From the NCBI GenBank assembly GCA_009760855.2, contig WPIO01000050.1, positions 173,501 through 237,500 of the forward strand: DNA of 64,000 bases, read 5' to 3'. Positions 10,891 to 22,400 of the stretch are shown here, piece after piece; positions within the stretch are counted from its first letter, which is position 1, and the number at the start of each line of letters is the position of its first letter. Origin of the DNA: Cristatella mucedo (taxonomy: Eukaryota > Bryozoa > Phylactolaemata > Cristatellidae). Made by a program: the position numbers and the translations under genes. Below the pieces are notes generated by a model that was not told the origin of the DNA, did no database searches, and saw only the letters and a program-made list of their open reading frames with translations.

Positions 10891-12540
10891 TAGTGACGCC
10901 GCTGGAGACCGAAACTAATCGGAAGGTGGGTCGAGTGACGAGTTGGGCATCGGAGGAGGTATGCTGGCCGTTACCGTCAAGCTGGAGGGTTCGTGCTTCG
11001 GAGTTTCGAGTTCAGGACTGAAGCAGACAAAGGGGATGAGTGAGCAAATGGAAACCTAAGAATTGTGACGGCAAGTGAGGTGAGTAGACATGACATTCAA
11101 TTGGGTGAAATGCTGAGGACAGTAAGGGCAGTTGGTAGACGTAAAGGGCCAATACGGCGGGGGGGGGGGGAAGGGGGCACCGAATGGCGGAGGAGGCGAT
11201 ACAGGCACCCTGGAGAGGGCAGGAGCAGCCATGGGACCTACTAGATTCTCGTACCGGTTTTCTGAGCAGCGGCTTTCGCGGAGATATAAATATACCGTAA
11301 CGCCGAAGGCTCAGCGGGTATGCTTAACCTGCTGCTTACCTAGCGGCGTAACCTAACGCCTGATGCCGTTCGGTGCGCGTCTACACGCAATAAGCAGGCC
11401 GCTACGAAACGAGCGTTTCTGGCGCTGACCTACTTACTGTTACCGAAGGGGGTTGTGAGTCCGCGGCGTGAATCGGAAAGCGAGACACAAATTGGGGATT
11501 TCACTTAGCTCTATTCGCAATCTGTCAATGCGTCAAAGCGCACAAAGTCTCCACGCGTCTAGCTCAGTTTTATCTCCACACTCCTCGCAGGCTCTCAACA
11601 GCACAAGCACTCTTGTGGAGGAAATACGTCCCCGCACTTAGGCTACTTACGTCTCTAGTGGGGAATGACCCAGATAGACCCAGCCCGAACCGAAGTCTAG
11701 ACCCTGACTAGAGAACTAGGGCTCAGCTTCTACCTTAAGGCGGGAATACCCCATGCACCACCTCAAGCACTCATGCGGTGGAAATACGTCTCCACACTTA
11801 AGCTACCTACGTCTCTAGGGGAAACGGCTCAAACAGACAAAGGAGCCAGAACCAACAGAATATCTCACGCACCACACGAACTACGTCTAGCTCGCACCGG
11901 CAAATCCTTGCCGAGACCACGTGCGAGCGCCACACACACAACTCAAAAGAAACACAAAATGCTAGCTCGGACGCGATACGACCGTATTCGGCGGAGTCCA
12001 CCGAAGCCTCCGGGCGCTGTCTCGTCCTGGTTCCGTCAATCGCCGGCGAACAGCCCGCCCTCCTCCCTCGCTTTCAGAGAAACGAGTCTGACGGCGTCGA
12101 AGCGAGGCCGAAGAGAGGAGCCGAACAAAAGACCAAGAGCGAGCGTCGCTCGACTCTTAATACCTAGCTGAGACAACGGGGCAAGAGCTTAGCGGTATTG
12201 GGCCCGACACCGCGGTAAGGAATTAATACCGTCACTAGGCCACCGGAAGGTCACCCCTGTCCAGCTTGAATGCCGAATAGGTTCCAGACGATTCTTTTTG
12301 GACTGAGTCATGGCCGAGGTTGACAGGCCAGCCAACATCAATCAGCAGCTCCCGCGGGTATCGGACCAATTCTAAAGGACGAATCGCCACCGCTGGTCTC
12401 AGAGCTTCCTGGCTTGCTCTTAAACTCTTTCTCTCTAACCGCACTTGCGCTCCTCTCTGGCTCACTGCTCGAGGACAAAGGAGTTCTTGCCCGCCGCCGA
12501 ACAGCTCTTGTTCGTGCTAAAATTAAGCCAATGCCAGATA
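10890..12540. other. Gene-free stretch with an imperfect duplicated block
   Basis: No recognisable gene. A block of about 70 bp ('aagcactc...gtggaaatacgtc...cttaggctac...tacgtctcta') occurs at about 11605-11672 and again at 11758-11825, 153 bp apart. A G-run lies at 11160-11170. The ORFs here have no recognisable domain. Confidence 0.4.
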
Positions 12541-12551
12541 GGCGCAACAAT

Positions 12552-12665
12552 ACTATATACATATATATATATATACATATATATATATTTATTATTTATT
12601 TATTTATTTTTATGTATTTATATTTATATATTTATATCTATTTAATTATTTATTTATACTTCGTG
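12552..12665. repeat. AT-rich low-complexity tract
   Basis: (AT)n followed by imperfect TTTA/TATTT repeats. Confidence 0.9.
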
Positions 12666-12748
12666 TGCAAGTACCTGCGTACACTATGCCTGCAGCTTTC
12701 GAACGATGTTACCAGAAATTACTAGGTAAAACTTTCTATACAGCGTCT

Positions 12749-12815
12749 GTAAAGTGCCTAGAATGAGATTCAGTTATCTGAGCGCACGATACAAATGTAT
12801 TATTATTGCCATTAG
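12749..12815 (+). mobile_element. LINE 3' tail fragment
   Basis: TGTAAAGTGCCTAGAATGAG... to ...CGATACAAATGTATTATTATTG. This is the characteristic 3' end of the CR1/L2-like family (stem-forming 'aaagcgcctagaaagag'/'gcgctatacaaa' and an ATT repeat tail). The coding part is absent. Confidence 0.75.
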
Positions 12816-13115
12816 CTCGATATCGCGGTCTTTATTAAACTTCAAATGATGCGCCGTGTTAAGCGCAGGCTGGAACGTCGTTTTAAGAAATCTAGGTCAA
12901 TCTCGCCAATTTCAAAGACTTCCTTCGAGTCTACACCCGGAAGCTTTAAAAAGCCAGGGCTTTTTTCAATCAAAAACTGAGGTCCTCCTAGTCAGATCCA
13001 AAACATATTTATAAGACGGTAAACAATTTACTGGCCATTGCTGAGAGGTCTGACTCTCCAGGTATAAAAGGTTCAGCCGAAACATTTCCAGCATTTTTTT
13101 ACTGAAAGAAGTGTA

Positions 13116-13428
13116 TGTAGTTTGAGTGAATGCCGGCTCCTCTGATGAGCCTGTGATGTGGCATGGATACAGGCCGGTAACCCACCGGCAGACCCAGATG
13201 GTGGATTCACCATCTGGGTCTGCCGGTGCACAGCTGTGGTCCGCCTGTGATGTGGTATATACACAGGCCGGTAACCTGCTGGTGGTGAGATGGTGGACCG
13301 GAGGAGTGGAGGAGGGCAGACTCGAGTGTGAGAAGGGGGCGAAGGCAGTCGTGCGTCTTACTGCTCCGTACCTTGTGCAACAAACCATTGGCGTTGTTCT
13401 GGGTCAGCGTTCTGTGTGCCGAACCACA
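13116..13428 (+). repeat. 5' LTR
   Basis: Starts TGTAGTTTGAG and ends GAACCACA. It contains a perfect hairpin with 21-bp arms at 13183-13203 and 13208-13228. The polyadenylation-like block reads GCAACAAACC, a change from the GCAATAAACC of the 3' LTR. Confidence 0.88.
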
Positions 13429-13442
13429 AGCTATTTCGTGGA

Positions 13443-14485
13443 ATGGACCCGATGACGCCCAGGGAGATGTCTTGTGCAGCGTCCCTAAGCTTTGATGGCT
13501 TCGGAGACTTCGTTGGCTGGCTGCTAAACTTCGAGAGGGAGATCGAGAAAAGTGGCTACGAACCGAGCGAGTGCCACTTGTTTTTGCTCCTTGCGATGCA
13601 AGGCGGGGCCTTCACGTTTGCCTCGGGGCTCCCGCAGGAAGTTCAGGATGACTATGCCAAGCTTCGTGAGGCCCTGGTGAGGGCATTCACCTCGCCGGCC
13701 GGTAGAGCACGATTGCTGCACGCTGATCGGGTAAAGGTTGGTCGGACTGAGAGAGCCGACAGGAGCGACCGGAAGCGGCAGCAGCGATTACCGACTGTGT
13801 GCCGGGCGACAGAAGTTTGTCAGGCTGCCACGCCGTGGCGGCAGGCAACGGCTCTAAAAGCGGTAACGGTTGATCAGGCTGCGATTGTGTTCCACGAAGC
13901 AACGGCGTTGTGCGAGGCAACGGTCAGTGGTGTGGCTGATGCGACGGAGAGTGAGACGGTGCACGGAAAGGCGGCGGCGTCCGCGTGGAAGGCGGCGACG
14001 TCCGCGTGGAAGGTGGCGGCGTCCGCGACAGAGTCGGCGGCTTCCGCGACAGTCAGCGGCGTCCTCGACAGAGTCAGCGGCGGCGTCAGCGGCAGTCGGC
14101 GGCGGCATCCCCGACAGAGTCGGCGGCGGCATCCGCGACAGAGTCGGCGGCGTTCGCGCGGAAGGCGGCGGCGTCCGCGGAAGAGTCGGCGGCGTCCGCC
14201 AGAGAAGTAGTGGCCGGCGATGCAGCGCAAGCGATGAAGGTGACGTTGGCCTGTGACCAGCCGGTGGGCTGTGACGCGGCACAGGCAGGAGAGTGTGTGC
14301 AGACCGAAGAGTCTGCACAGGCCGGAGAGACTGCTCAGGTTGGAGAGGGTACCCAGGACAGAGAAGCAGCTGCGTATATCGGAGACGCGGCGGCAGAATC
14401 GGCAGAGGCGGATGGAGCGACGGCGGTTGGTGTCCGAAATACAGTGGCTGTGGACGTCAGCTCGATGACGATGGTCGGTGGCTAA
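13443..14485 (+). CDS. Gag-like protein of LTR element, frameshifted
   Basis: The first ATG inside the element (13443) opens a frame with a capsid-like segment over about residues 10-95: FDGFGDFVGWLLNFER, then LLLAMQGGAFTFASGLP, then YAKLREALVRAFTSP. This spacing resembles Ty3-type Gag capsid regions. After about residue 110 the protein becomes an Ala/Ser/Thr/Val-rich low-complexity tail encoded by a GC-rich degenerate repeat. The first frame ends at 14210. The same kind of tail continues in the next frame from about 14060 to 14485 (ESAAASATESAA, later AAQAGE repeats), so a frameshift in the repeat is likely. No zinc knuckle is visible, and no Pol follows. The structural role in particle assembly is inferred from the family. 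Confidence 0.65.
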
Positions 14486-14724
14486 CGTTGCCGGCTGGTC
14501 GCAAAAAGCGGTGCACCAGCTCGCCTCTTGCGATCAGCCGTCAGGTAGCCGGTGGGGTCAGCTATTGATGCTAGCTGCTTTGTCGAGGATGTGTAGGATC
14601 TAGTTTGTATCGTTTATAGATAGGCTCGTCCATTGCTGCTTAGATAGGCTCGTTCATGCTGCCCTGTACATTGCAGCTACGTGTGTTAGTGCTGCAAACA
14701 TGTGACCTTAAGGTCAAGGGGGCG

Positions 14725-15052
14725 TGTAGTTTGAGTGTATGCCGGCTCCTCTGATGAGCCTGTGATGTGGCATGGACACAGGCCGGTAACCCACCGGCAA
14801 ACCCAGATGGTGCAGACCCAGATGGTGGATTCACCATCTGGGTCTGCCGGTGCACAGCTGTGGTCCGCCTGTGATGTGGTATATACACAGGCCGGTAACC
14901 TGCTGGTGGTGAGATGGTGGACCGGAGGAGTGGAGGAGGGCAGACTCGAGTGTGAGAAGGGGGCGAAGGCAGTCGTGCGTCTTACTGCTCCGTGCCTTGT
15001 GCAATAAACCGTTGGCGTTGTTCTGGGCCAGCGTTCTGTGTGCCGAACCACA
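14725..15052 (+). repeat. 3' LTR
   Basis: Same termini as the 5' LTR. It has an extra 15 bp that duplicates part of the hairpin arm (about 14812-14826) and an intact AATAAA at about 15003. Confidence 0.88.
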
Positions 15053-15149
15053 GTGTACTCATTCGTGACTCCATTGAGCCCCTCCGACTAAAGCAATCGC
15101 TGAATCGCAACCTGCGACTCTCCTTAGGAGATTTTTCGAGGTTTCGCCG

Positions 15150-16465
15150 TGCGATGTGGCTACATTAATAAGGTCTAGAAAAAAGAGCTCGTTTCCTGAA
15201 GACCCTATACTATCCTCTCTGTGGTCTTCACTAGCAGACCAACTTTATCCACCCATAACCAAGATTTGTAATGCTTCTCTGGAAAAAGAGTTCATACCCA
15301 AATCCTTTAAATCGATAATCGTTCGAACGATACTTACAAAGCCTGGATTAGATACAGAGGTCCTAGCAAACTATCGCCCAGTTTCTCTTTAAAGACTATT
15401 GAAAACATTGTCGCTAAGCAGCTGGTAGCACGCATCTAAAAGGATAAAATGTCAGAAACATATCAAACGATCGAGAACAACATTCGATCTGGCTGACGAA
15501 GCACTGGCATGGCTAAAATCGTACTGGTTGGATCGCGTTCGATTCATGTCACGTGTGTCGGTCAGGTCTCACCCACCAGACCGGTCACCTTCGCAGTTCC
15601 CTCTAGGGTCCGTACTTGGTCCCTTGCTGTTCCCCATTTATACTCAACCTCTGGGGAAAGTGGTTCGGGCCCTTGAATAGAATAGCACTTCAATGTTGAA
15701 AATACTCAGCCGTATTTGTCATTCAATCCGTCGGACTCTGCTGCAGCCACTGATAGACTGACTGCATGCGACATTCGATCCTGGATGTCAAAAATTTCTT
15801 ATAACTATAAATAAAAAAATAAATAATTCATTTTTATAGCGCCCCAAAAGAACTTAATCTCTATTCAGGCGCTACAGATATGCCTCGGGGCTCGAGCCCA
15901 CGACCTCGGTCAGACCTTGATCAGGGCGAGCACCTTAACCGCTAGACCAAACCAGCTCGGCTAAAAGAATGATCAAACTGAACTGCTGCTAATAGGACAC
16001 CCTAAGCGTGTAAGTGGTTTAGAAGGCTTTGCTCTTCTAAAAGGCGATGCTGTTGTGCGGCCATCACCACGTGCTCGAAATATAGGTGTCGTTTTCGACA
16101 ACTGCCTAAATTCTAAAAGCTTCATTTAGCAAACTGCGTCTACAGCTAATCATCACGTCCGATCCCTGTCTAAGATTAGGAGCTGTCTTCCACGGTGGCT
16201 TGCAAAAAATTTAACTAGCTCCTTAATTCTGTCTCGGCTAGATTATTGTAATTTCTTTTGGCTGGGCTACCGAAAAAAGCCATGTGGCCACTGCAGATGG
16301 CAATGAATATGGCTGCAAGGCTAGTTTTCAAATCCCAAAAGTTTGACCACGTGTCTCCTTTGATAAAAGAGTTAAGATGGCTGCCAGTTGATCAACGGAT
16401 AGAGAGCAAAGTTTCTACGCTGACCCACGAGGTCCGCCACAGAATGAATAGCTTAGAATAGCCGT
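15150..16465 (+). mobile_element. LINE family B remnant with nested SINE
   Basis: The plus strand encodes an RT N-terminus (DPILSSLWSSLADQLYPPITKI, then LANYRPVSL at 15156-15392), further RT pieces out of frame, and a C-terminal RT part at 16258-16461 (MNMAARLVFKSQKFDHVSPL, LRWLPVDQRI). It is the same family as 63085-64000. It has many stops, a deletion of the catalytic region, and a SINE inserted at about 15810-15962. Confidence 0.82.
15810..15962 (-). mobile_element. SINE family 2 with LINE-type tail
   Basis: The minus strand reads a tRNA-like head (AGCCGAGCTGGTTTGGTCTA; B-box-like GGGCTCGAGCCC), then GTAGCGCCTGAATAGAGATT... and a GGCGCTATAAAAA end. That 3' part matches the 3' end of the CR1/L2-like LINE. 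It is inserted in LINE family B between the motif near 15800 and its continuation at 15970. Confidence 0.8.
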
Positions 16466-16604
16466 TCGCCGAGGCTGGACTCGTCTCTAGTGGGGTTCGG
16501 TGGGCCTAGCCGGATTAAGTTTTGATCTTTTAGATTGTTACAACTAGCAGTATGAGAATTGACCTTTGACTGGGCGCCACTATATGAAAAAGACTAGCAG
16601 ATTC

Positions 16605-16755
16605 AATTGCCTCATTTGTATAGCGGCATAAGTGCCTTGGCGGCTGTTGCCACCGCCAGCCGAGAGCTAGAAATTATCGCCTCCCCCTACTATAGGGCTT
16701 GAATTCATTACTTCGGCCGAAAAGATGAGCGCCTAAGCCCTGAGCTAGGCCCAAC
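16605..16755 (-). mobile_element. tRNA-like SINE, diverged
   Basis: The minus strand reads GGGCCTAGCTCAGGGCTTAG (A box TAGCTCAGGG), a weakened B-box region and a GCGGTGGCAACAGCC...GCCGCTATACAAATGAGG tail. It resembles family 1 in its body but is diverged. A real tRNA gene is unlikely because no acceptor stem pairs. Confidence 0.5.
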
Positions 16756-16759
16756 ATTG

Positions 16760-18220
16760 ATTAGAAAATTCTACGAATAACTTATATTTAAGAGTGATGC
16801 TCCAGTATCCGTTAGTGGTTGAATAGCTTGTATTTACAGAATTCACAGTAGAAACATTATTTCCGAAGCTCAGCTTAGTGTGATTTGTATACTACTTTCG
16901 GTATTAAGACATCTTTCAAAATAATTTGTGGTAACCAAGTCTCATTCAAAGTCAATCGTTAAAACTTTTGATATTTTCTCTTTATCTTCTGAAAAGAAAC
17001 CTTTATATATAAAGAAATTGTTTACATTCTTAGAAATTAAGAATGAAATCAAATTCGCAGCAACTTATTTATATACGCTATCTAAGAAATGCGGACCTAG
17101 TAGTAGACACATTCTCCCTACTAGGGTCGGCCATCATGGCCACAAATTGCCGCGTTGCTTCAAGCGATTGGTATTCACCGCCTGCTGTGTTGTTGATTTG
17201 ATCTAGTGGTGTGCGACTGCTCTAACATTTTTGCATACCCTACAATAGATTCTTCTGACAATTGCAGCAATGTCCTGTAGCTGGAGCTACTGCCGGTCTG
17301 CAAAGATCTTAAGGGAATAGTGCTAACCCGAAAAAATGCTTAGAGGCCTAGTTTTTCCTAGGGTCTCGTGCAATATTTTTCTAATGTCATCCCTTCAGCG
17401 ATTGTAGCCTAGTCTGGGTAGGTCTGTTCCCCAGACCCTGGCGGATCTTTCGTACCAGATCCTGCACGATATTCCGCGAAACGTAACGTCCGAATTCGAT
17501 ACTCATCGCTAGTGTGAGTATATGCACGAGCAGTCACACGCTCCGACACAGTCAACACAGCAGACAGCATATTATGCATCGCATGTACAAGTGACCATTG
17601 CGACCAACCCAGGAGCTCAGGAGAATACGTGTCTTTTTAATGGGTCAGCTGTTCTCTTTCGGCGACTTCCGCCGGAGTAGCATATTTGCTGTTACGGTAC
17701 AGCGAAACCAACACCGGAGACTCACTAAGATTAAGCAGGCGGCATGTCCCGGAAGAAGTTCGTCACCCATGGCGATTATTGAAGCTCTGCAAGTCACAAG
17801 ATTTGGCACCACCCTTTAAAATGTTCGTCCGCCACACACATAACAAAAATCCAGGTTTCGAACCGCCTACTGCCTACCTAGATCAAATGAAGGCAGCACC
17901 CTAATGCAGTCTCCCATCTTCGTAACATAGTGTCGTGCGTGGCACCAGCAGCTCAAAGCCCAGTGAATCCTCGTTTAAGCACTTACATTGCTCCACTACA
18001 AGTGGTAAGGTGTTCTCCTGACCCAAATCCAGGCGACAATCATGAATGTACTATGAAAACCATCCTGCGGTCCACTGTACAGTTATTGCGAAGTTAGGCC
18101 TCCTTCACCAGCTTTTTTCAGCCTTGCCATTGCTGCTGAGATCACTGCGACGACACTGCTCTCCAGTACACTTTCTCATGCATTACTGGCAAGCTCCTTG
18201 GAGATGACACTGTACTCAGT
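16760..18220. other. Gene-free, AT-rich stretch
   Basis: The reading frames here (for example 16928-17206 and 17598-17904) show no recognisable domain, start context or splice pattern. I see no repeat family that matches elsewhere in the window. Confidence 0.4.
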
Positions 18221-18228
18221 GATCTACT

Positions 18229-18558
18229 TCATCTGTGGTCCCACGTAAAGAAGCTGGCTTTAATCCTGGAAACTGACAGCTTACGGTAGAAATCTTGAAA
18301 GTTACTCCAAAACTGTCGATTCGTTATCTCAGTTACTTTGCTTATCAGGCCTACTAATCTGGTGTTAATTCTGTCAATCACTTCATTGCTGCCAACCACG
18401 GAGAACTGAGATCCCTCAGAGGCCAGTCTTCTTGCCAGTTTGTTGACATATTCTGGAAGCTTACCAGAATCCAGATAGCTGGTTCCTAGGCTAAGGCATT
18501 CACGTAACTTTTGCATAACGGTCATGTCGAAAGCGGGTCTCACTAAACGTCGTGGCAT
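18229..18558 (-). CDS. Unrecognised 109-aa ORF
   Basis: The composition looks protein-like (mixed amphipathic helices, for example KLPEYVNKLARRLASEG and EVIDRINTRLVGLISKV), unlike the microsatellite frames around it. An in-frame TAG lies two codons upstream of the ATG. I recognise no family. It could be an exon of an unseen minus-strand gene or an old repeat. It is on the same strand as the zinc-finger gene, about 850 bp beyond that gene's stop. Confidence 0.25.
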   Translation of the reverse strand: MPRRLVRPAFDMTVMQKLRECLSLGTSYLDSGKLPEYVNKLARRLASEGSQFSVVGSNEVIDRINTRLVGLISKVTEITNRQFWSNFQDFYRKLSVSRIKASFFTWDHR

Positions 18559-18749
18559 CAGCTAGGCACCAATCTACAATAAAACAGCTTCATTGAAATT
18601 CCCGGGGGTTAATTGGACAGGCCTGAAAATTCTCAGCACCCAGTCGTGCATCGGGATAAGATTGCTAGAGGAAGGGCAATAGTTCTAATGTGACCTTGAC
18701 CGATCCAGTCAGTGCTCCACCACCACAGGCAGGCAGTCAGACCTTCCCA

Positions 18750-19412
18750 GAATCTTGAAATCCTCGAAAATTGCCCCAAGAAAAGGTAAACGGAAGCGCC
18801 AGGTCGAGACCTCCGGGTGCACAATAAATGGCAAGAAAGCACAAGCATGATCTAATGCACAAAGCAGCAGGAAGCAGGCAGTCGCATGACGTCAAAAAAC
18901 TACATACCAAGCAGCTATTGAAGGAGCACGACCCGAAAATAGGCAGCCGCGACAAGGTGCCAGCAGCCGAGCGTGCAGCGCTAGCAGACGATCGGACCTA
19001 TCCAACAGCCGTATCTATCCGTCTCTCGGCGCCGGAGCGAACCGCGCGAGCCAGAAAACATCAGCAATCAGTGGCAACAGAGCATGTAAGCGCTGGCAAG
19101 TCGGCAGCAAGCAAAAGCGGACGCAGAAGTACGGTCGCCGAAGCCAGCAGCTCAAACGGGGGGGGGGGCGGTCGAGACTGCCGCCACTGCTGCAGGCGCT
19201 ACAGCCACGCCAGGCCTCGCAGCCTGACCACAGCCACGGGCGAGGGCTCGGCAAGCCAGCAGCTGACGGCTGGTCGGTCTAGGCACACCGGTTCGCGAAC
19301 GCGTCATCGAACTGGGCAGCGGCGGCTGGCTGCTGAGCTGCCACCGGTTCGTAGGCGACGTCCTAAGCGGGCCCGTCACTTACTCCGGCTGGGCACGACG
19401 CCGGTGTCGGCT
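18750..19412 (-). other. 3' UTR of the zinc-finger gene (by duplication footprint)
   Basis: This non-coding block downstream of the stop at 19413 is conserved in both duplicated copies (2660-3262 and 7000-7590), starting at about 18750 ('cctcgaaaattgcc'). Homology extending past the stop to a common point suggests transcribed 3' UTR or at least the duplicated segment's end. A G-run of nine lies at 19158-19167. Confidence 0.45.
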
Positions 19413-22400
19413 TTAGGAAAGTCGGCCGCTGCACTCCTGCACCGCCTTCTGCAGCTCGTCGACGTGAACGCAGGCGTGCTCGGCCAGCTGCGACAGGCGA
19501 GCGAACGTCAGGTCGCACCACAAGCACATGGCCTGCTGCCGAAACGCCGGCAGGAACAACGGCTGCGGGACGGCGTTCGCACCGGCGACCGCCGGCGAGC
19601 GACCGGCGGACGTCGAGGCGGCGCGCGGCGTCAGCGCCTGGCTCGACGACGCTGGCCCCAGAGGCGGCGGTACGGGCACCGGCGCCGCAGGAGATGCTGC
19701 CGGCTGCGCGGCCGACATCTTGCCGGACGAGGTCGCAAGTTGCCACGAGGAGTCGCTGGCCTTCCGCTGAAGCACCAGAGCACGCAGTGGCCGTCCCGAG
19801 GCCGACAGCAGCGGCGGTGCAGCAGAGGACTCGGCTTGCAGATCGAGCACGTTGGCCTCATCACCCCTGCTGCTGCTGCCTCCACCTCCGCCTGGTGTGG
19901 CCGGTCCTGGTGAAGTCAATGGCTTCGGAGTGGCTGGTGATGGCTTCGTAGTTGAAGACGATAGCTTCGTAGTTGCAGACGATGGCTTGGCAGTTGCGCA
20001 CGATGACTTTGCAGTTGTAGAAGACGACTTTGCCGTTGCACACGATGACTTCGGAGTGGCACACGATTCGGATGCAGCAGGAGACTCCTTCTGACTAGTG
20101 CCAAGCGAAGGCGGTTGCCTGACCGTCGCTGAGTCCGCGGTCGATCCTTTCACGGCGGCGGCGGCAGCCCCACCTTTACCGCCGGCCGGGGCGCTGGCGG
20201 CCGCAGCAGAGAGAACGCCGTTCACCAAGCCCTCCGGGCGGCGGGGCGTCGCCGCGTCTCCGGCTGCCGGCACTGGCCACGACGAAGCTTTCATGCGACC
20301 CTGGCGACTGGGCAGGATCTTGAAGTCCTTGCTGATGATCAGCAGCTTGCTCTGCTCGACCGACATCCGGCCACTCGGACGCTCGTCGGTGGCCGCAACG
20401 GCGGCGGCAGCAACGGCGGCGGCAGCAACGGCGGCAGGACCGGAAGTGGTGCCGGCAGTGCCCACCTTCGCAGCACCCTGCTCCGCCGCCGCCGCCGAGA
20501 CGACGCGGCCAGCAGGACCTGCGCGCGGCCTCCGGCGACCCTTGCCGGAGCAGGCTGCCGACCACTCGTTATTATGACACATGCGACCATGCAGCCGAAG
20601 GGTCTCCGGCTGACGGTAGCGCCGCTGGCAGTGGGCGCACGAGAACCACTCAAGGCGCGGGCGACGCCAGCGGCCTGCCCCATCGCGCAGCTGATGTCGC
20701 TGCTGCTTGCCTCCATGCTGGCTCCTGACGTGCAGCCACAGGCGCGCCGCGCTTCGGCACCGCTCGCCGCAAGCGGCGCACGCGTGCGGCTCGGCGTGCA
20801 GCAGCATGTGCGCCTTCAGCCGGTGCCGGGCGGCAAACTCGCGGCCGCACCTGTGGCAGGCCGGCTGCCGGCGGACGGCGTGCGCGAGAGCGTGCCGCCG
20901 CAGGATGCACTGATAGCGGTATCGGCGGCCGCAACTCCCGCAGCCGTGCGGCAGCCGCCGCCTCTCGTCTGCCACCGCCCTCGACTGCCGGTGCTGCCGC
21001 AACGGGCGGCCAGAGGCGGCGACGGCGCATTCACGCTTGCACTTCGGCTGAGACAGACGCCGGGCCGGAGCCGCGGCGACGCCAGACGCCGGGCGGCTCG
21101 GCGCGGCTGCCGAGACTTCGAGCTTCGGCTGGACGACGCCAGAGATTTCGCGGCTGCCGGACTTCGGCGGCTGCAGCACCGGCGGCTGCTGCTGCTTCTT
21201 GACGTCCGCGCCAGGCGAAGACTGCGCGGCACCGGCGGCCTGCGTGCCGTGCCACAGGATGTGACGCTTCAGTTGGCGCTGCGTGATGAACTTGGCGGGG
21301 CAGGCGTCACAACCGTGCTCGCCGTCACCGTCCAAGTCGCTCGCCCTCTCCAGCCTCACAGTGGCTCGCGCCGTCGGCAGCAGCTTGGCGCAGTGCACGG
21401 TCGCGTGAGCCTGCAGCTTGTCCGCACTGGAGAATCGCTTCCAGCACTTGGTGCACGTGTGCCCGGCGCACCATGCTTTGGCTCGGCTCGCGACCAATGA
21501 CGAAGCAGACGCCGCAGACGCCGCGCCGCTCTTCTTTCCGCCGATGCCGCCGCCATGCGCTTGCGTCGCGTGCCGTTCCAGGCTGTCAGCAGAGCGGAAC
21601 TGCTCGCCGCACTTGTCGCACAGCCGCGGCGCTTCGCCGCTGTCGTCCGACTCGCCGTCGCCGTCGTCTTGGCTGTCGTCGTCGGCGTGACGGACGATGT
21701 GCAGCCGGAGCTGCTCGGCCGCGCGGAACGTGCGGCCACACTGGTCGCACAGGTGACCCCCGACCTCAGACGCATCGACGTCGCCTTCTGCGCCGCTGCC
21801 CTCTTCGTTGTCGTCGCCGGCGGCGGAGGAGGAGGGACTACACTCGTAGGGCGCCGGCTCGGACGCGTGCGTCTCCATGTGACCGATGAAACTCCTGACG
21901 TCGGGCAGCTGCTTGCCGCAGCGGCGGCACTCGTACGACGCCTCCGCAGCGGCGGCGGGCTCGTTCGGCGCAGTCGTTGCCAGCAGTCGTTGCGGCGACC
22001 GGCGCCCGTCGATTCGGTGGTGGTTCAGCACGTGCCAGCGCAGCGTCGGTGCCGACAGGTACTTCCTGTCGCACCGGTGACACCCATGCGGCTTGCTGGG
22101 CACGCCGCTGCTGCCACGGAGACGGCGTCGGCAAGAAGGCCGATGCGCTCGCAATGCCGAGGCGCTGCCCAAGTCTTGCCCGCACTTGCTGCAGCCGTGC
22201 GGCCGCCGTTCGCCGCCGCCGCGACTGCTGCCTGTGGCACACTGCTGCTTCCGCTTGCGGTGACTCTCAGCCGCCGAGGCAGCTGCTGCGGCGGGTGCCT
22301 TCGACTTGCCGTCGGGAGACCTGCGCTGCTGCTGCTGCTTGTGCGCGTGGCTCGAGGTCACACACCGCTTCAGGACGCTCTCGACGGCAAACGTCTGCGA

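Larger units (their letters stand above)
13116..15052 (+). mobile_element. Non-autonomous LTR retrotransposon (complete ends)
   Basis: A 1937-bp element with two direct LTRs (313 and 328 bp), each starting TG and ending CA, bounded by the 5-bp direct repeat GTGTA at 13111-13115 and 15053-15057. The interior (13429-14724) holds one Gag-like frame and no protease, reverse transcriptase, RNase H or integrase. A purine-rich tract AAGGTCAAGGGGGCG sits just before the 3' LTR. The LTRs differ by seven substitutions and one 15-bp insertion, indicating fairly recent insertion. Trans-mobilisation by an autonomous relative is inferred. A diverged relative lies at 4601-5001. Confidence 0.88.
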
